From Lophium mytilinum (lineage: Eukaryota; Ascomycota; Dothideomycetes; Mytilinidiales; Mytilinidiaceae): a DNA stretch of 64,000 nt. Numbering within the stretch: position 1 is the stretch's first letter; every line of letters starts with the position of its first letter. This document shows positions 47,017 through 59,800 of the stretch, one piece after another. Under the pieces are notes generated by a model. The model had not been told where the DNA came from and searched no databases. It was given only the letters and a program-made list of their open reading frames with translations. Both the position numbers and the translations under genes were made by a program. Location of the stretch: positions 389,765 to 453,764 of the forward strand of contig MU004186.1 in assembly GCA_010093605.1 (NCBI GenBank). Direction: 5' to 3'.

Positions 47017-47466
47017 CTATTTCGCTTCAGGTGTACGTGGAATTACCCCTGCATATTGTTCCGCGGCATTCTCGCCTGTCTGAAGAAGTTCCATAACGGC
47101 GCTGATGAAGGGGTATTTTGGATTATTTTGGAGCTCTTCAGCTGTGGCCGCCGACATGCTAGTAATATAGAAGGGTTTCTCGATTTCTGGAAAATCGCTT
47201 CGTGGCGTGAGGATACCAGAAGTGTTGTCTAGATTGCTTGTGAAATTCAAGAATACGTCGTAGTCGGTGCCAAACTTCGCCATGATCCAGTAACGCCCTA
47301 ATGCAGCTGACGGTGTCTGGAATGGCGGAGGGGACGGACTTGAAGCGCCTGGAGGGGGAGATACGGTCGTTGGCTTTTGCGTATTTTCTAATTCTGATAG
47401 CGATGTTTGCTCCGCATTTGACGCTTGCGAAGACGTAGCCTTCTTAGGCGACTCTTGATCACTCAT
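47017..47466 (-). CDS. Hypothetical protein, 149 residues
   Basis: Single exon. The first ~55 residues are Ser/Pro/Thr/Gln-rich and probably disordered (MSDQESPKKATSSQ...). The last ~95 look folded: LGRYWIMAKFGTDYDVFLNF, SDFPEIEKPFYITSMSAATA, NPKYPFISAVMELLQTGENA. No signal peptide, membrane segment or known motif was recognised. Codon use and the absence of overlapping long frames argue that it is real. It converges with UVE1 and stands alone on its strand. Confidence 0.6.
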   Translation of the reverse strand: MSDQESPKKATSSQASNAEQTSLSELENTQKPTTVSPPPGASSPSPPPFQTPSAALGRYWIMAKFGTDYDVFLNFTSNLDNTSGILTPRSDFPEIEKPFYITSMSAATAEELQNNPKYPFISAVMELLQTGENAAEQYAGVIPRTPEAK

Positions 47467-48634
47467 GACGACGCTTAATTTTGGTCTCTAAAATAGAAAG
47501 GCTGCTATATCTAGTAGCAGGGTAAGCTGTCATCATTAGAATTTGACGAGATAGAGCTTGTGGTGTTGTGCCGGCGTGCCTGTGGTTTTGAGAGCTAATG
47601 TGACCGCGCCGCACACCACCTCTGTCGGGCCAGTCGTGATGTCGCCGCCGCTCGGCGGCGTAATCAGTTTAGATTTCGATTCAAATAGATAGGCGTTGGG
47701 CCCAATGACAGCTTTGGATTCTTTTTTACTGGCGTGACGTTCGAGAGTTGGAAGGAGGTGACGATCGCGGTCACTTGGAAGGTGCGAGGCTGGATATGGG
47801 TGCTGGAGCCACCTGATCTCTGATTGGTAGAATCAAAAGGCTGTCAAGTCTGAGGTTGTAAATTGAACTTTTCTTGACTGGTGTCACAGAGCGGGATCTG
47901 GTGGGTAGCTGTTAACAGAGATATGACAGATGACTTTTAAAGTCTTGGGTGATTAGAGGAAGTGTCCGACTCACGAGGATAGCAGTGCAGAACTGTTGCG
48001 CGCCTAAGCTAGTATGTCGATTGAAAGAGAACTCGTGCACTTGAAAGCAACAAGTACAAGCAGGGGGTGAGAAACTAAGGACGCTGCCCACTCGTGACTA
48101 TACGATAAACGCGTTCAGACAATGAATGAAATGAACTAGTAGAGAATACTTGGTGTGATCTAGAGACTTGACGGACTTCCTCTTATACAAACAACAATAC
48201 TGGCACTGCCAGACCCCAGACTTGGGACTAGACAAAATTTCCACCAAAAGAAAGATCAGAGACTGATGGTTCGCGTGCAGTACTCACGAAAGGACGCGTA
48301 GAACAGGGAGAGGCACGATAGTCCCTTTTGCGACGCAACGCCGCAAATATGTCCGCAGCTCTAAGACGTTACAAATATACAACTAAACAACATCTATTGT
48401 AGGAAATGACAGGTAGGATATTTGCAAATACTCCCGCCGTAAGAACTTTGGAAGAGACATACCGAGTCGTAAATGCCTGGTTCCTAAGCTATAGAAGTAG
48501 TTTGACGCGGTCACGATGTAACACTTCTGCGCGAATCAACACTTCCTAGTATTATGCATCCACCAACATCATTCAAAGTAGATTAGTATATCTACCTCTC
48601 GAAGAGTGCCATTTACAGGAAGGAACATGATCCA
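47467..48634. other. 1.2-kb intergenic stretch
   Basis: Upstream of the 149-residue gene and downstream of PUS1. No open frame of note, no repeat and no recognisable RNA gene. A GC-rich imperfect palindrome CCGCCGCTCGGCGGCG lies near 47645. Confidence 0.45.
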
Positions 48635-50760
48635 TCAGCTATCACCGCCCTCGCCATCATCCTCAGAATCAATCTCCTCCAGTTTTGCCTTATCCTTGAC
48701 AAACTCTTTGTCTTTATCAAGAGTAGCCTCAAACCCGCCGGAGGTGACGTATAAGAAAGTCGAGTCCCTGTAGTTATCGATATGGGAGAAGAAGTTGTGA
48801 AATCTAAACCCACAATCAGCAAAAATGCCCCGATAGATATAAGTTATCCACTGTGGGAGAAAAAAAGGCAGAACTTACTGGTTCGACTCCGCCTCCTCCC
48901 TGAAGATCCTTTCGTAGATCTCCCTCTGCTTAAACTCATCCACCGTCTCTTTGTACCTGTCAAAATCAACCGTCGCCCTCCCATGCTTTTCCGCTTGCAA
49001 AGTATTATAACTGTCAAACACCGGTCTTTCCAATAGCAACCCCAAACCGGGCGCCTTCGGAATCGGCATCAGAACGTTCTTATACGACTCCTCCATTCTC
49101 TCAATCGGACAACCGCACCGCACCACTAGCGCAGCCATCCCGACCATCTTCCGGATCTGGTGCATCATGAAGCTCTGGCCGTGGACTTTGAGGCTCAGCC
49201 ACTCGGTGTCGTTGATCATGATGGGCTGCTCGGCGACTTGGAAGGACTTAATATGGCGTTTGGCCGAGGGGTCTTTGAACTTCTTGCGCACGGTGTAATT
49301 GTGGTAGTTCTTGGTCCCGAGGTATTGGTTGAGGGTTTCTTGGACGCGGATCTTACGGGCGGAGGAGATACGGTAGGAGCGTTTAGCGTCCATGTAGGCG
49401 CGGCGGAGAGATTTGATGGCCGCGTCGAGGGCAGAGCGGTGGAGGGTATTTTCTGGGAGTGGGACAGTACCGTCGGAGGTGTCATTCAAGGATATGTCTT
49501 TGTTTGAATCTTCAATCTGCTGTATGGCTGCATCGGTTTCCGCATTCTCGATCGCTTCGGCTTTGATCTTGGTACCTCCATTGGTTATGGGCTCTGAATG
49601 TTGTGCTTTAGCTTCCTCCTGCGACGATTCTTCGACTTTTATGTCGAGTGCTTTATCGACAACAGAATCTGAAGTCTTGTCGATATAACCGTCTACTTGA
49701 TACAAGGACGCCTCCACTAGTGGCCGTATTGAATCATCCATGGCATCCAAAAGCGGCTTGATTGTTTTCTCCTCGACCTCGGCCCAAAAATCTGCAACTT
49801 CTTCCTGGCGCTTGAGGTGCTCTTTCAGATCACCCTGCTTCTCTGCAATTTCCACAATTTTCTTACCCATGAAACTAGAAGGATGTGGTGGGAGGAATGC
49901 ATGCGTTGGTATTAAATATTCGTACCACCGTGAGTCGCACGCTTGATAGCAACTGAATGCTGCAGTAGTACGCTCGATTCCCCATACTCTGATCTGAGGT
50001 GACAGATGACTGTTAATCTTTTCCACAATGTCCGCATCTTCTATGATAAGTTTGAGTGAGATGACATTGCCGGCTGCGTGCACTCCCTTATCCGTCCGGG
50101 CACAGCGAACGAGCGAGGATTTCTTCGGGTCATCGGCGTTGGATTTGGAGATTGCCCCAGCAGCTACGAAAGCTGTGAACAGGTCACCCTCAATCGTCTT
50201 TTGCAGGGTGTCTCTGCAAGTGGGTTAGTAAGGTTCCCTTGTGAGTCCACGTAGTTTGTATTCTCACATCTGCATTCCCTTGTAACCAGTGCCGGAATAG
50301 CCCAACATAACAGCGACCTTGCGCTTTGGTCTCCTCTCCTCGGCCTCGATCTCTTCCTTCGGAAATGCTGACGGCAGCACTGAATCGGCAGTCTTGCCAT
50401 CCTCCTCGAGCTTTTGCCGTTTCGCCTTTTCACTATCGTTGCGGCCTCTTCTGTCTAATTGTTCCCGGCTTGCCCAATTAGTAGTGCAATTTTCTAGCTT
50501 CGTAGATTCGATCCTTACAAATGTTCCCGACGTCCCATATTCTTTTTCTTATCTCCACCGCGAGATCCATGCTGTAGCCGTCCGCCTCGCTCCCATTTGC
50601 GCTTCTTGTTCCGGCCTGAGTCTGGGAATGACTCTTTCGAGTTGTCGTCGTCGCGGTCGAGTGTGACAGAGCTCGCTGGAGTACTCGGTCTTGTGTCACC
50701 GCCCATGGTGATGGAACTCGCGGGAGTATTTGGGCGCTCAGGTCGCTCAGGCGGGTCCAT
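48635..50760 (-). CDS. pus1: tRNA pseudouridine synthase Pus1 (TruA family)
   Basis: Four exons on the minus strand: 50760-50519, 50468-50268, 50213-48879, 48803-48635, giving 648 residues. Pus1 turns uridines in tRNA (positions 26-36 region), U2/U6 snRNA and some mRNAs into pseudouridine in the nucleus. A basic, disordered N-terminus of about 120 residues leads to the TruA start VAVMLGYSGTGYKGMQ. The catalytic Asp is in VRCARTDKGVHAAGN (about residue 187). Later motifs are WYEYLIPT, the GTKNYHNYT motif, and SFMMHQIRKMVGM. A large acidic, Ser/Glu-rich insert (about 265-400) splits the two catalytic halves, longer than in yeast Pus1. The last exon codes for FHNFFSHIDNYRDST and an acidic end. 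Exon 2 has no internal Met and was found from splice phase. The start is 322 bp from the divergent TFA1. Confidence 0.93.
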
Positions 50761-51082
50761 GATTGGCGACAAAGGAGCATGGAAAGATAGTTAGAAAGGA
50801 AAGGATGGAATGGAGTGAGGAGCTCGCGGAGAAATTCAGCACCAGTTTCGTCAAATGCGATGATTGGTCTGAGCTTATATTTCTGCCACCGCCTTAGCCG
50901 GCCTTGGCAGGGCTGAATGAATCCCCTCGACCGTATCTCAGGCCCATTGTCTGCCGAAATACACCTTAACATCACTATCTCACCTCACTGAATACAGCTC
51001 TCGAAACGCAACACCGCTACCAACTCACCTTCCCCGAGCTTTAGTGGATGCCCGATACGACTTGACGCGACTCCACGCAGCC
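50761..51082. promoter_or_regulatory. Divergent promoter of PUS1 and TFA1
   Basis: Only 322 bp separate the two start codons, so both genes probably share control elements. No canonical TATA box stands out. Confidence 0.45.
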
Positions 51083-52436
51083 ATGGATCCCCAGGCTCTG
51101 GCGGCCGTGTTTGTGAAGACGGTGGTGCGCATGTTCTACGAGACTGAGCACATCGTAGTCATCGATGCGCTGATCTTCCACAAAGCGTGCGCATGAGCCC
51201 ATATCCTCCAGCTTTAGCTTGAGCTGACGGGAAGTAGGCTGTCGCTTGCCGACCTCGCTATTGTTCTGGATTACGGCAAACAACTGAAGACGGCCCAGAA
51301 ACTCTGTGGCAAGCTGCGGGAGGGGGGTCTGATCTCAGTGTAGGCTTTTCACTCTCAGCTGTATAGCCTATTCTCACTGTTGCAGGTTCGTCCGACCCGA
51401 AATCCGTGACGGAGCGATGAAGGCGATCAACCGAGAATACTACTACGTCGACTACCGCCGTGCGATCGACGCTACCAAGTACCGGCTCCACATGCTGGAC
51501 GAGCGGATCAAGGCCAACGCGAAGCCTACACAAGAAAAAAAAGAGTTCTTCTGCCCGAATTGCAAGGCGCAATGGACAGCGATGGATGTTCTCAGCAGCA
51601 TCGACTGGGACAACCGCGACAGCGGGTTTCTATGCCTCACCTGCAATAGACCCCTCAGATCGATCAATACAACCTCCGAAGCGCTGGCTGAGAGCGACGA
51701 CACTCCCGCGAAGTTCAATCGGCAGTTCGCATCTCTGCTGAAGCTCATGCAAGATATCGATCAAGTCACCATTCCAGCTATCGACGGCGAACAAGCGGTC
51801 GAGAGTGCCCGAGAGCTACCTCGAGACAACGACATTAACCCAGCCGCGAAGCACGAGCCAGTTCTACCCACCAATACACGACCGACGGCTGTCAAAGGAA
51901 TCGCGACTGGTCCAGAAAAGATCGAAATCAACATCGCCACTGATCAAGAGTATACTGAGGTTCAACGCATGGCAGAGCTAGCAAAGATAGAACAGATCTC
52001 TAGGCAGAACGAGCTCCCACAGTGGCATGTTAAATCTACTGTCGAAGACAAGGAATACTTTAGCAAATCTGGAAAGGATTCTGGCGGTCCGGTGAATGGG
52101 GCAAGCACACCCGCCTTAAAGACGGAGGCTGAAGAGGAGGGGCAGAAAGACAAAGATCCCCAGCTCGATGCATATTTCGAGGCTCTGAAAGCCGAGCAAG
52201 AGCGCCAGGCAAAGGAAGCTGAGGAGGAAGAAGAGGAAGAGGACGACGATGATGAGTTTGAGGATGTGGTCACAAGCACGATCGACATACCCGACCCCAA
52301 GCGGGTCAAGCTTTCGCCGCCGATGCCTTCTCCACCTCAGGTGAAGCTCGAAGCCGCGTCTCCCGCTGTCGCCCAGTCTCCACAAGCTGGAGGGGGATCC
52401 GAGTCGGATGAGGACGAATTCGAGGACGCTATGTGA
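51083..52436 (+). CDS. tfa1: TFIIE alpha subunit (Tfa1)
   Basis: Three exons: 51083-51186, 51238-51339, 51386-52436, giving 418 residues. TFIIE-alpha joins the RNA polymerase II pre-initiation complex and recruits and stimulates TFIIH. The N-terminal extended winged helix is split by two short introns (51 and 46 nt): VVRMFYETEHIVVIDALIFH, LSLADLAIVLDYGKQLKTAQ, LCGKLREGGLISV, then EIRDGAMKAINREYYYVDYR. A zinc ribbon follows at about residues 125-160, C-x2-C (FFCPNCKAQW) and C-x2-C (FLCLTCNRPL). The second half is a charged linker, and the end is strongly acidic (EEEEEEDDDDEFEDVV and EDEFEDAM), the region that binds TFIIH in the family. Exon 1 and 2 were found from phase, not from length. Confidence 0.93.
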
Positions 52437-52863
52437 CGTCTCTATTCTGTGCATATAGCGATGGCGTTTGGGTATCTAACTTGGAGCATTATACCTTTGG
52501 AGTTTGGTCGTGGTGTAGCATTTACAGGCGACAAAATGGGCCGCCTCTGATGGATTTGGAGGCTCCCTGATAAACGTTCGCAGCTCTACTGCCAACTCTG
52601 TGATAAGAAAATCATTAGACATTACATATTTCGCTTGCACTGTGAATTACGGACCAGGATCCCTCTGCAAACGAAGACATCTTGAACCTCTGACATCGTC
52701 GCGTTAAATTTAGCGAGAGCCAACCCACCTCAACCCCACCACGACTTCGATAGAGCAACGTTTAACATCACGACCATCAAGCCGACGCACGAAAGCCCGA
52801 ACACCCTCACCTCGCCAAGATACCGAAAGCTCCCATGGCAATCTCATAGCAACCCATTTCACG
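52437..52863. other. Intergenic TFA1-SRP72
   Basis: 427 bp between two genes on the same strand. It probably holds the TFA1 polyadenylation signal and the SRP72 promoter. Nothing specific was recognised. Confidence 0.4.
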
Positions 52864-54961
52864 ATGGCAGCCCCAACGCAATCTCTCTCCGCCCTTCTCG
52901 CGCAAACCCACCTCACGGACCACAGCGCTGTCCTCAATGCCGCCAACGCCTCTCTTAAGAAATCGAAAACCGACACGGAAGCACAGCATGTACGCGTAGT
53001 TGCGCTGCTGAATTTAGAAAGATATGAGGACACACTAGACGCTTTCGAGAAAGCCGGGGAGAAGTTAAAGCAAGACGCGGGATTGGAGTACGCATATGCG
53101 CTCTACAGAGCCGGAAGGCCGAAGGAGGCTGTGGAGGTGGTGAAATCGGATGAGAGGCGAGGTGCGAGGCATGTGCTTGCGCAGGCGGTGAGTGGAATTG
53201 TTGAAGCTCTGGCGGGTTAGGCACTGAGGCTTAATACCAGATCTGAATGTACAAATGTGAGGATTTGGTACTGACAGATGTTTAGTCTTACCGTATCGAG
53301 GACTTTGCGCAAGCGGCACAGATATACCAGGAATTGGCCTCCCAGGACGGTGGTCTCGAGAATGAGGATAATGATCTGAGGATCAACTCTGGTGCTGTAG
53401 ATTCACAGCTCGAGTGGTCCGGACAAGGGGATTTGGCTGTGAGGAAGAAGCCAGCAAGAGAGGACATGGAGGCATTCGAAACGGCTTACAATGCTGCTTG
53501 TGGGAGTATTTCGAGGGGCGAGCTGGGTCAGGGAGATGTTCTTCTCAAGAGATCGAAAGACTTGTGCAATGCGTTGGATGATCTGACCGAAGCGGAGAAG
53601 AAGGCCGAAATCCTGCCTATATTGGTGCAGCAGGTCTATGTGTTGACACAACTGGGAAAAACTGATGAAGCGGAAGAGCTGTGCTCGAATCTGCCAATTG
53701 CGGAGTAAGTGTTCCTACAATTCTTAGAGGAAAGGAGTCTAACATGAGCAGAATTCGTGAGCTCTCCACTAGACACATTGCACAAGTCAACTCGATCGCA
53801 GCATCCAAGGAACACTCGAATCCGTATTTGTCCCATCGCCTCATGAACTCGACGCCAGATCCTTCTCCAACGGATCAGCATTTCACATTCCAATCTACAA
53901 TTCTCCGCCAAAACAAATATGCCATGGATCTACTCTGCGGGAAATACCTAGGGGTTGCCAATTCATCCTCGAAGTACCTCTCAAGCCAGCCTTATCCAAC
54001 CATATCCCCCGGCCCAGTCTCTGTTGCAGTTTTCAACGCCGCTGCTCACGCTCACGCCTTGACTGGCAAAGCTGCCATTAAAGAAGTGCTTCCTATCCTC
54101 GAAAAGCGACCCTCAGACGTTGGTCTACTCCTCACAATAACGCACCTATACCTACTCACAAATAATCACGCCGCCGCAACCTCCCTCCTCGAGTCCTTCT
54201 TCCACCGTCTAGAAACGTCAGCGACACCCGCAGATCTTGACGTCCGCTTCGCCCCCGGCCTCATAGCGACAATGGTAAGTCTCTACGCCATTCAAGGCCG
54301 GAAATCGCACAGCAAGAACGAACTAGCCCGGGCAGCGAGCTACTGGCGAAGGAAATCAAAGACACCCCCAAAGACACTCATGCGGGCAGCGGGGACTGCC
54401 TTGCTGGATAGCCACAACGAAGAAGACCTTAGCACCGCAGGGGAAATATTCTCGGACTTACACGATGCGGACAAAACCGATCGTGCTGCTGTCGCTGGAC
54501 TGGTCGCTGCATATGCTATTATCGCCCCGGAAAAGCTCGATAAAGAGCTCGTGGACAGTCTCCCGCCTGTCGCAAAGCTAGTACAGGGTATCGATGCTGC
54601 GAGGCTGGAAGAAGCGGGCGTCGCTTCGCTACCATCAAAGGCGCCTCTTGCGGTCGACGCTAGCAAGAAGCGGGCAGGAGATAAGGCTGTCAAGCCGGAG
54701 GCGAAGAAGACTAGGAAAAACAGGATGCCGAAAGAGTTTGTTGAGGGAAAGAAGATGGACGAGGAGCGGTGGCTGCCCATGAAGGATCGGAGCTATTACC
54801 GGCCTAAGGGGCGGAAGGGGAAGGCCAGGGCGGCGGGGCTGACGCAAGGCGGGCCTGTGGCGGAGGAGAAGGTGGAGGCGAAGCCTGAGGTGAAGACTGG
54901 CGGGGGTGGAGGGGGACAGCAGAAGAAGAAGAAGGCCAAAGGCAAGGGCGGGAAGTGGTAA
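52864..54961 (+). CDS. srp72: Signal recognition particle subunit SRP72
   Basis: Three exons: 52864-53187, 53286-53704, 53752-54961, giving 650 residues. SRP72 pairs with SRP68 on SRP RNA and is needed for co-translational targeting to the ER. The N-terminal ~500 residues are helical TPR-like repeats (for example AQHVRVVALLNLERYEDTLD, AYALYRAGRPKEAVEVV, ILVQQVYVLTQLGKTDEAEE). The C-terminus has the SRP72 RNA-binding signature: KKTRKNRMPKEF followed by DEERWLPMKDRSYYRPK, then a Gly/Lys-rich basic tail (KKKKAKGKGGKW). Length matches the family. The second intron is short (47 nt) with its CTAAC branch close to the acceptor. It converges with the POP3-like gene, with only 112 bp between the two stops. 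Confidence 0.95.
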
Positions 54962-55073
54962 GACTGGGGTCTATGGAGGCAAAGTCACTGGAGTGATTGC
55001 ATATATCAGCATCGGCATACTCTACGACTAGCATAGAATCTCTTTGATGGTCATAATGGTATCACTGGTCCAT

Positions 55074-56162
55074 CTATGTTTCTTTTCCTCCCCCTTCCTT
55101 ACTAACTTTGACCTTTATTCCTCCCCAACCCCCTCCTTCTCCCACTTCCTCCAACCCTGCCTCTCTCAGCCACCCTACCTCTACGAATGCCACCCTCTGT
55201 CGAACAAACTCTATCAGTGCATCTGCCCCCGGCGCACCCTCCAATATCCCGAGCGCACTGAGCCGCGGGAGGTGCAGCGCGCTCGCCAGCCGTGCTTCGC
55301 TGGACGTGGGTAGAGATACAAGGCGGGCAGGTTGCCGCTCTGCTGCTACTTTGTCAACTTCACTCTCTTGACCTGAAGAAGACTGACGAGGAGGCGAAGA
55401 CAATGCCACAAGCGTTGGGATATGCGCGTGGATGAGCGAGCTAGGCGGATTAGGATGCGGTATCAGGACCAGTGCCAGTGCGCGTGGCGGGGCTGGCTGT
55501 TCTGCTTCTGACCTTTTTGCGGGCGATTTGAGAGAGGGGCCATACTGTGCAGCGAGTGCTTCTAGATGGCGGGTTGTGGCGTTGAGGCCAATAGTGAGAT
55601 GTGCTGAGAGAGCGGGTGGAGGAGGTGGTGGTGGCTCTTGGGACGGTACGGATGGCGGGTCCTGGGCGGCACGTTTGCGCTTGGAAATGCGATTGGAACG
55701 GCCTTTGGACGGTGGTATGTGGGTGCTGCGGTGGCGGCCGATGGGCGTGAGGAGGCTGGGGTGGTGTCAACGAGGTGTATAATTAGGGGCTACAGAAAAG
55801 AGGAGATAGATGGAGTGAAGTCTGCTTCATTGTTCTTCAGGAGATACTGAAGTGTCTCAAGTTTTTCACGGGACTCTCAGATACAGATATCAGAAGAAAA
55901 AAAGAAAGGGTTTGATAGCACGTGATCTTAAACACGTGCCCATTTGAATATATCAAAAAGAGCGGACACCTACTTGCAGAGCATGTCAAGAATAATGTCC
56001 TTGTCGTTGTCGGCAATAGGTGGTCTGATATGCGTTCAGTCATGTGGCCTGAAACATGCAGGCACCCGGAGTGGCATACATGATGGTTTCAGTGAAGGGG
56101 GAGTCAAGCTTGAATACTTGCTTCTGGCCCTTCTTTGACGCGCCTGTGCCTGGAGGCGCCAT
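55074..56162 (-). CDS. pop3: RNase P/MRP protein subunit Pop3-like
   Basis: Three exons on the minus strand: 56162-56080, 56024-55974, 55755-55074, giving 271 residues, assembled by phase. Pop3 (related to human Rpp38, L7Ae-like fold) is a subunit of RNase P and RNase MRP, which process pre-tRNA and pre-rRNA. Features match fungal Pop3: a short N-terminus with KKGQKQVFKLDSPFT, the junction-spanning DKDIILDMLC / NLLTPIGRHRSTH, a basic patch SNRISKRKR, then LTIGLNATTRHLEALAA, a domain with ALALVLIPH and LIHAHIPTLVALSS, and ARLVSLPTSSEARLASALHL leading to ALIEFVRQRVAFVEVGWL. The second exon is only 51 nt. The second intron is 218 nt and holds two CACGTG boxes. No start other than MAPPGTG joins in phase. 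Assignment rests on my memory of the family pattern. Confidence 0.83.
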
Positions 56163-56851
56163 GGCGGGGATAGAACTCTGTGATGCCCCTGATTGGAGGC
56201 GGGAGTGCGATAGTGGTGTTGTACAGGGCCGTGAAGCTGCGCTGCTGCCCTACTGAGTTTGCGTATGTAGCTAGGCAGCGGAAGATGTCGCGGGCAAACT
56301 GCCCCAGAACAAGAGTGAGAAAGCTAGTGAAAGGGCTTGGATGAGACAGGATGCGGTTGAAGCTGCTCTGGCCTCACTTCGCGGTCCTACAGGCCCTAGA
56401 CTGGTGATGCATCCGTGGTGTTGAGCGTCGGGCGAGCCAATGACAATGACGTTCGGCGGGACTGCGCTAGGGCCTGCAGCATCGACCACAGGTGGGCAAG
56501 CTGCTTGAAAAGGTTCCCCACGACGCGTTCGCAAAACACCCCTCCCCCTCTCTCCATTGCTCCAGCTGCTCTCTCACCACCGCTTGCCTCTCCCGTGCAC
56601 CCGCTATCCTCTACTTCGCCGCCTACTCCAGCTTCCTCAATGCAGCCCGCCCAGTGCTGCCGCTCTTCGTTGGTGTTGTTGCTCTCGCAGCCCCGCTAGG
56701 CTCCCTCCTCCCCCCCAGGCGTTGCTCGCCCACAGCCTTCCTGCCTGCTCCGACCTTCCATTCACCCTCCACCTCCTTTGCGCGGGCCCTTCTTGCCCCG
56801 CTAGCGAGGTAGCACGCAAACGCCCTTCTCCGACGTTCACTCTACTAACCC
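56163..56851. promoter_or_regulatory. Divergent promoter region (POP3-like / ubiquitin protease)
   Basis: 689 bp between start codons. The right half is strongly C/T-rich on the plus strand (56520-56800), as in many fungal promoters and leaders. Short open frames here are judged accidental. Confidence 0.4.
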
Positions 56852-59800
56852 ATGACGGAGCATGATCTAATGGAGGCTGGCGACTCTACACAAACTTCCG
56901 GCCTCTCCTCGCCTCCCCGCCGCGACTCCATGGAAGACGCTGATTCCACTGGCGTCCTCACCCGCAAACGACCGCGCCTAGACAGCGGCAGCAAAGCCAC
57001 TCGCAGAATGTCCGAGGATGTTTCCACCAGCGACGCGCAGTCTCCAGGAGACCGCACCCCCGAGCCCGTCGAAGTGACCATCAACGTGCGCTCACACCCA
57101 CCCTCATCGCAGCCAGACTCCTCCGTCGACTTGCCTACCGACACGGCTGACTCAGACTCGCCGTCTGTGGTTGTTGATCCCGCAAACGCCATTGGGGATC
57201 ACAACATGGCGCCCGACAGCCCCCCCGTGGTGGATATCAATCTGGATGGAGATACCGACGACGGCTACAGGGAGCCACAGATCATTGGGAATGGATTGAC
57301 CGTCAAAGAGGTCATGTGGCAGTTCCCTTTCCGTGAACGCTTAGGAGGGCTTCCCGTCGCTCTCCGTGCGATTGGCGACCATGTGTCGTCCCGTACGTTT
57401 CCCCCTCACCGCTTCCGAGGAGGCCTTTGATACTCAAGTCATGCTAATACTATCCCAGAAGAGACTGTTGAGCCTTCTCTATTCCCTCAGCTTACCGACT
57501 GGCTGAACCAATACCCCAGCCATCCTTCGCAATGGCAAGCTTTCTATACCGAAGAAGCCGAATTCTGGGATGGTGTAGCCGACTTATTCAGGAGAGCCCT
57601 TAATCGACGATATCCACTGGGCGATCACTTCACAATGCTCGGGGGTTCCGCGACAGAAATCGTCGGCAACTGCCTGCGAGCGTATCTAAAGACATGCGTC
57701 CGGCTTATCCAGATCGACGTCCAGCATCTCGATGCTGTACTGGAAGAAACTCCACCGGACTTTCGTCTTCTGACTTACCAACACTTGAGAGGCATGAGCG
57801 CTATGCTGCGCGGCGAGTCGAACAACCTCTTCCGCCAGCTCCAGAAGGAATACAACGAGGAGACCCTGACCATGGCCAACCATCTAGTCATGGAGCTTCT
57901 CAAAGATGACTGCCACGGCATCCTTCAGCTTGTTCGTCTCGCAGAGCTGACTTGGGCCAAGAGTCCTGCGCAGGTCAAGAACTGGATCGCGAGCCACTTC
58001 ATTCCACTTCTAAATTTCGTTGGCCGCGTTATACTCGAAACGCCGCAAATAATTGACTCTGCCAAATTGCCACAGCTCTGCGACATATTGCTCCGCGCCT
58101 TTCGAGCCTATGATGCAGACCTCCAGGTCACGGGGAAGATTCTCGATGTGCAGTTCAATCGCGAACTAGTCCTGTCCTGTGCAACACTACTCAAAGTCAT
58201 CGCCATTCTGGACCCTGAAAAGGCCAAATCGCTTGCGGATGAGTTCATGGGATTCGATGGAGATTCAGCATCTTCCACATCCTCCAGCCCTGTCGAGGAA
58301 AACATGGCATCCACCGCAGCGTCGGAAAACTTCAGCCCGGACTTGCTCCCGGCGCTGGCGTCTAACGCATGGAAATTCAAGCTACTCAAGAAGTACATAT
58401 CAAAAGGCCGAATGGAGCTCCGCGTGCTGTGCATAAGCATCATGGACACGCAGCTGGTCGAGATATGGAAAGAGTATAATAGCCTTGGGCACAACCATCC
58501 CTTGATGCAATATCTGGCCGATTACTTGCTCCATGGCAAGGTAGTCGATTACATCATTGGAGTTGATTCTCATCCACAGCTCATCTCACGGAGCGGCAAC
58601 ATTGTGGGGTTCTTGGTCGTCACTCGTCGATTTACTGACAAGGAAACGGATGCCATTTGGCGCGCCATCACACAAAGCCCGGACCCACGCGTTGTCAGCG
58701 CAATCATCCTCATGCTCAAGCAGATTGTTAACCTGATGCAACTTGATGATCTACTTGCAATGATCACGAAGCTCTACCACATGCCAATCGAATCTTACAC
58801 CTTGGAAGTGTTGAGATTTACCCGAGAGATCACCATGCACCTCGCCCGGAACCAGTATGTTTGGACCGCATTTGATGATCGTCCGGGCCCGGCAGAGTTG
58901 TTCGTTCGTATGATGCAGGATACTGGGCCGAGTAGGGCATCAACGAAGCTTACGAACGCTCTATACTCCGAAGCTGCAGACCAACTCCTCGGCCTGGCCC
59001 CCTCTATTGTCAATCCTCAAGAGCGCCTCAAACTTTATCAATCATGCGTCGATAACATCGAAAACAAGTCACCGAAGGCTACGGGCAGTGCCCACGCATT
59101 CTTCCTGCTCTACAAAGACCACAGCTACGAGGATAGTCGAGTGTTGGCCAACTTGGATTTAGGTCGTCACTTGGTTCTGGAGCTATGCAACTACGTCGAG
59201 ACTGAGCGCTCTAGCGAGCAAACAGACGAGGCCCTCAAGTATCGTCTTTATCTCATCGCACAGATTGCCAACTCAGTGCCATCCGAGCTCTACAACCAAC
59301 TCTGGGATCACATCTTTGGCAAGGATGCTTGGAACGACGAGAGGCGCAATCAAGCTTGGGGGTTTGTCATAGAGGCTGCAAAACGTAGTCCTCTCCGGAG
59401 CGAGTTCTGTAGTCTCATCCTCTCGGATTTTATCCCTAGGGTAGACTCGATCTTTTACACCAAAGGACTATATGAGTTCATTACCCGGCTTGTCCCGGTT
59501 CAGGAGAGGAAGCTAAAAGCGCTTAACGATGACAACAACGAAGTTCTTGCGGTTCCTGGCGCGATTCTGCTATGGCCGCTAGTGCTGAACGCACATATCG
59601 ATCTAGTGGTAGACCTCTCTGCGAAGAATCTGGCTGCGCGATACCTCGAAGTTTACCGCAACGCCGGAGTGACTTTCGAGCAAGTAGAGGAGGCGCACGC
59701 TGCACTTGCCGAAGAGTGCACGAGCCGGCTCCTATCCTCGTATCATATCCTCAGACCGAGCAGCACGGTCGGATCCGCTGGCCAAGGCGAATCAATGATT

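Noticed and set aside
55432-55850. Plus-strand ORFs opposite POP3
   Set aside because: The minus strand gives a coherent spliced Pop3-like protein; the plus frames are its shadow.
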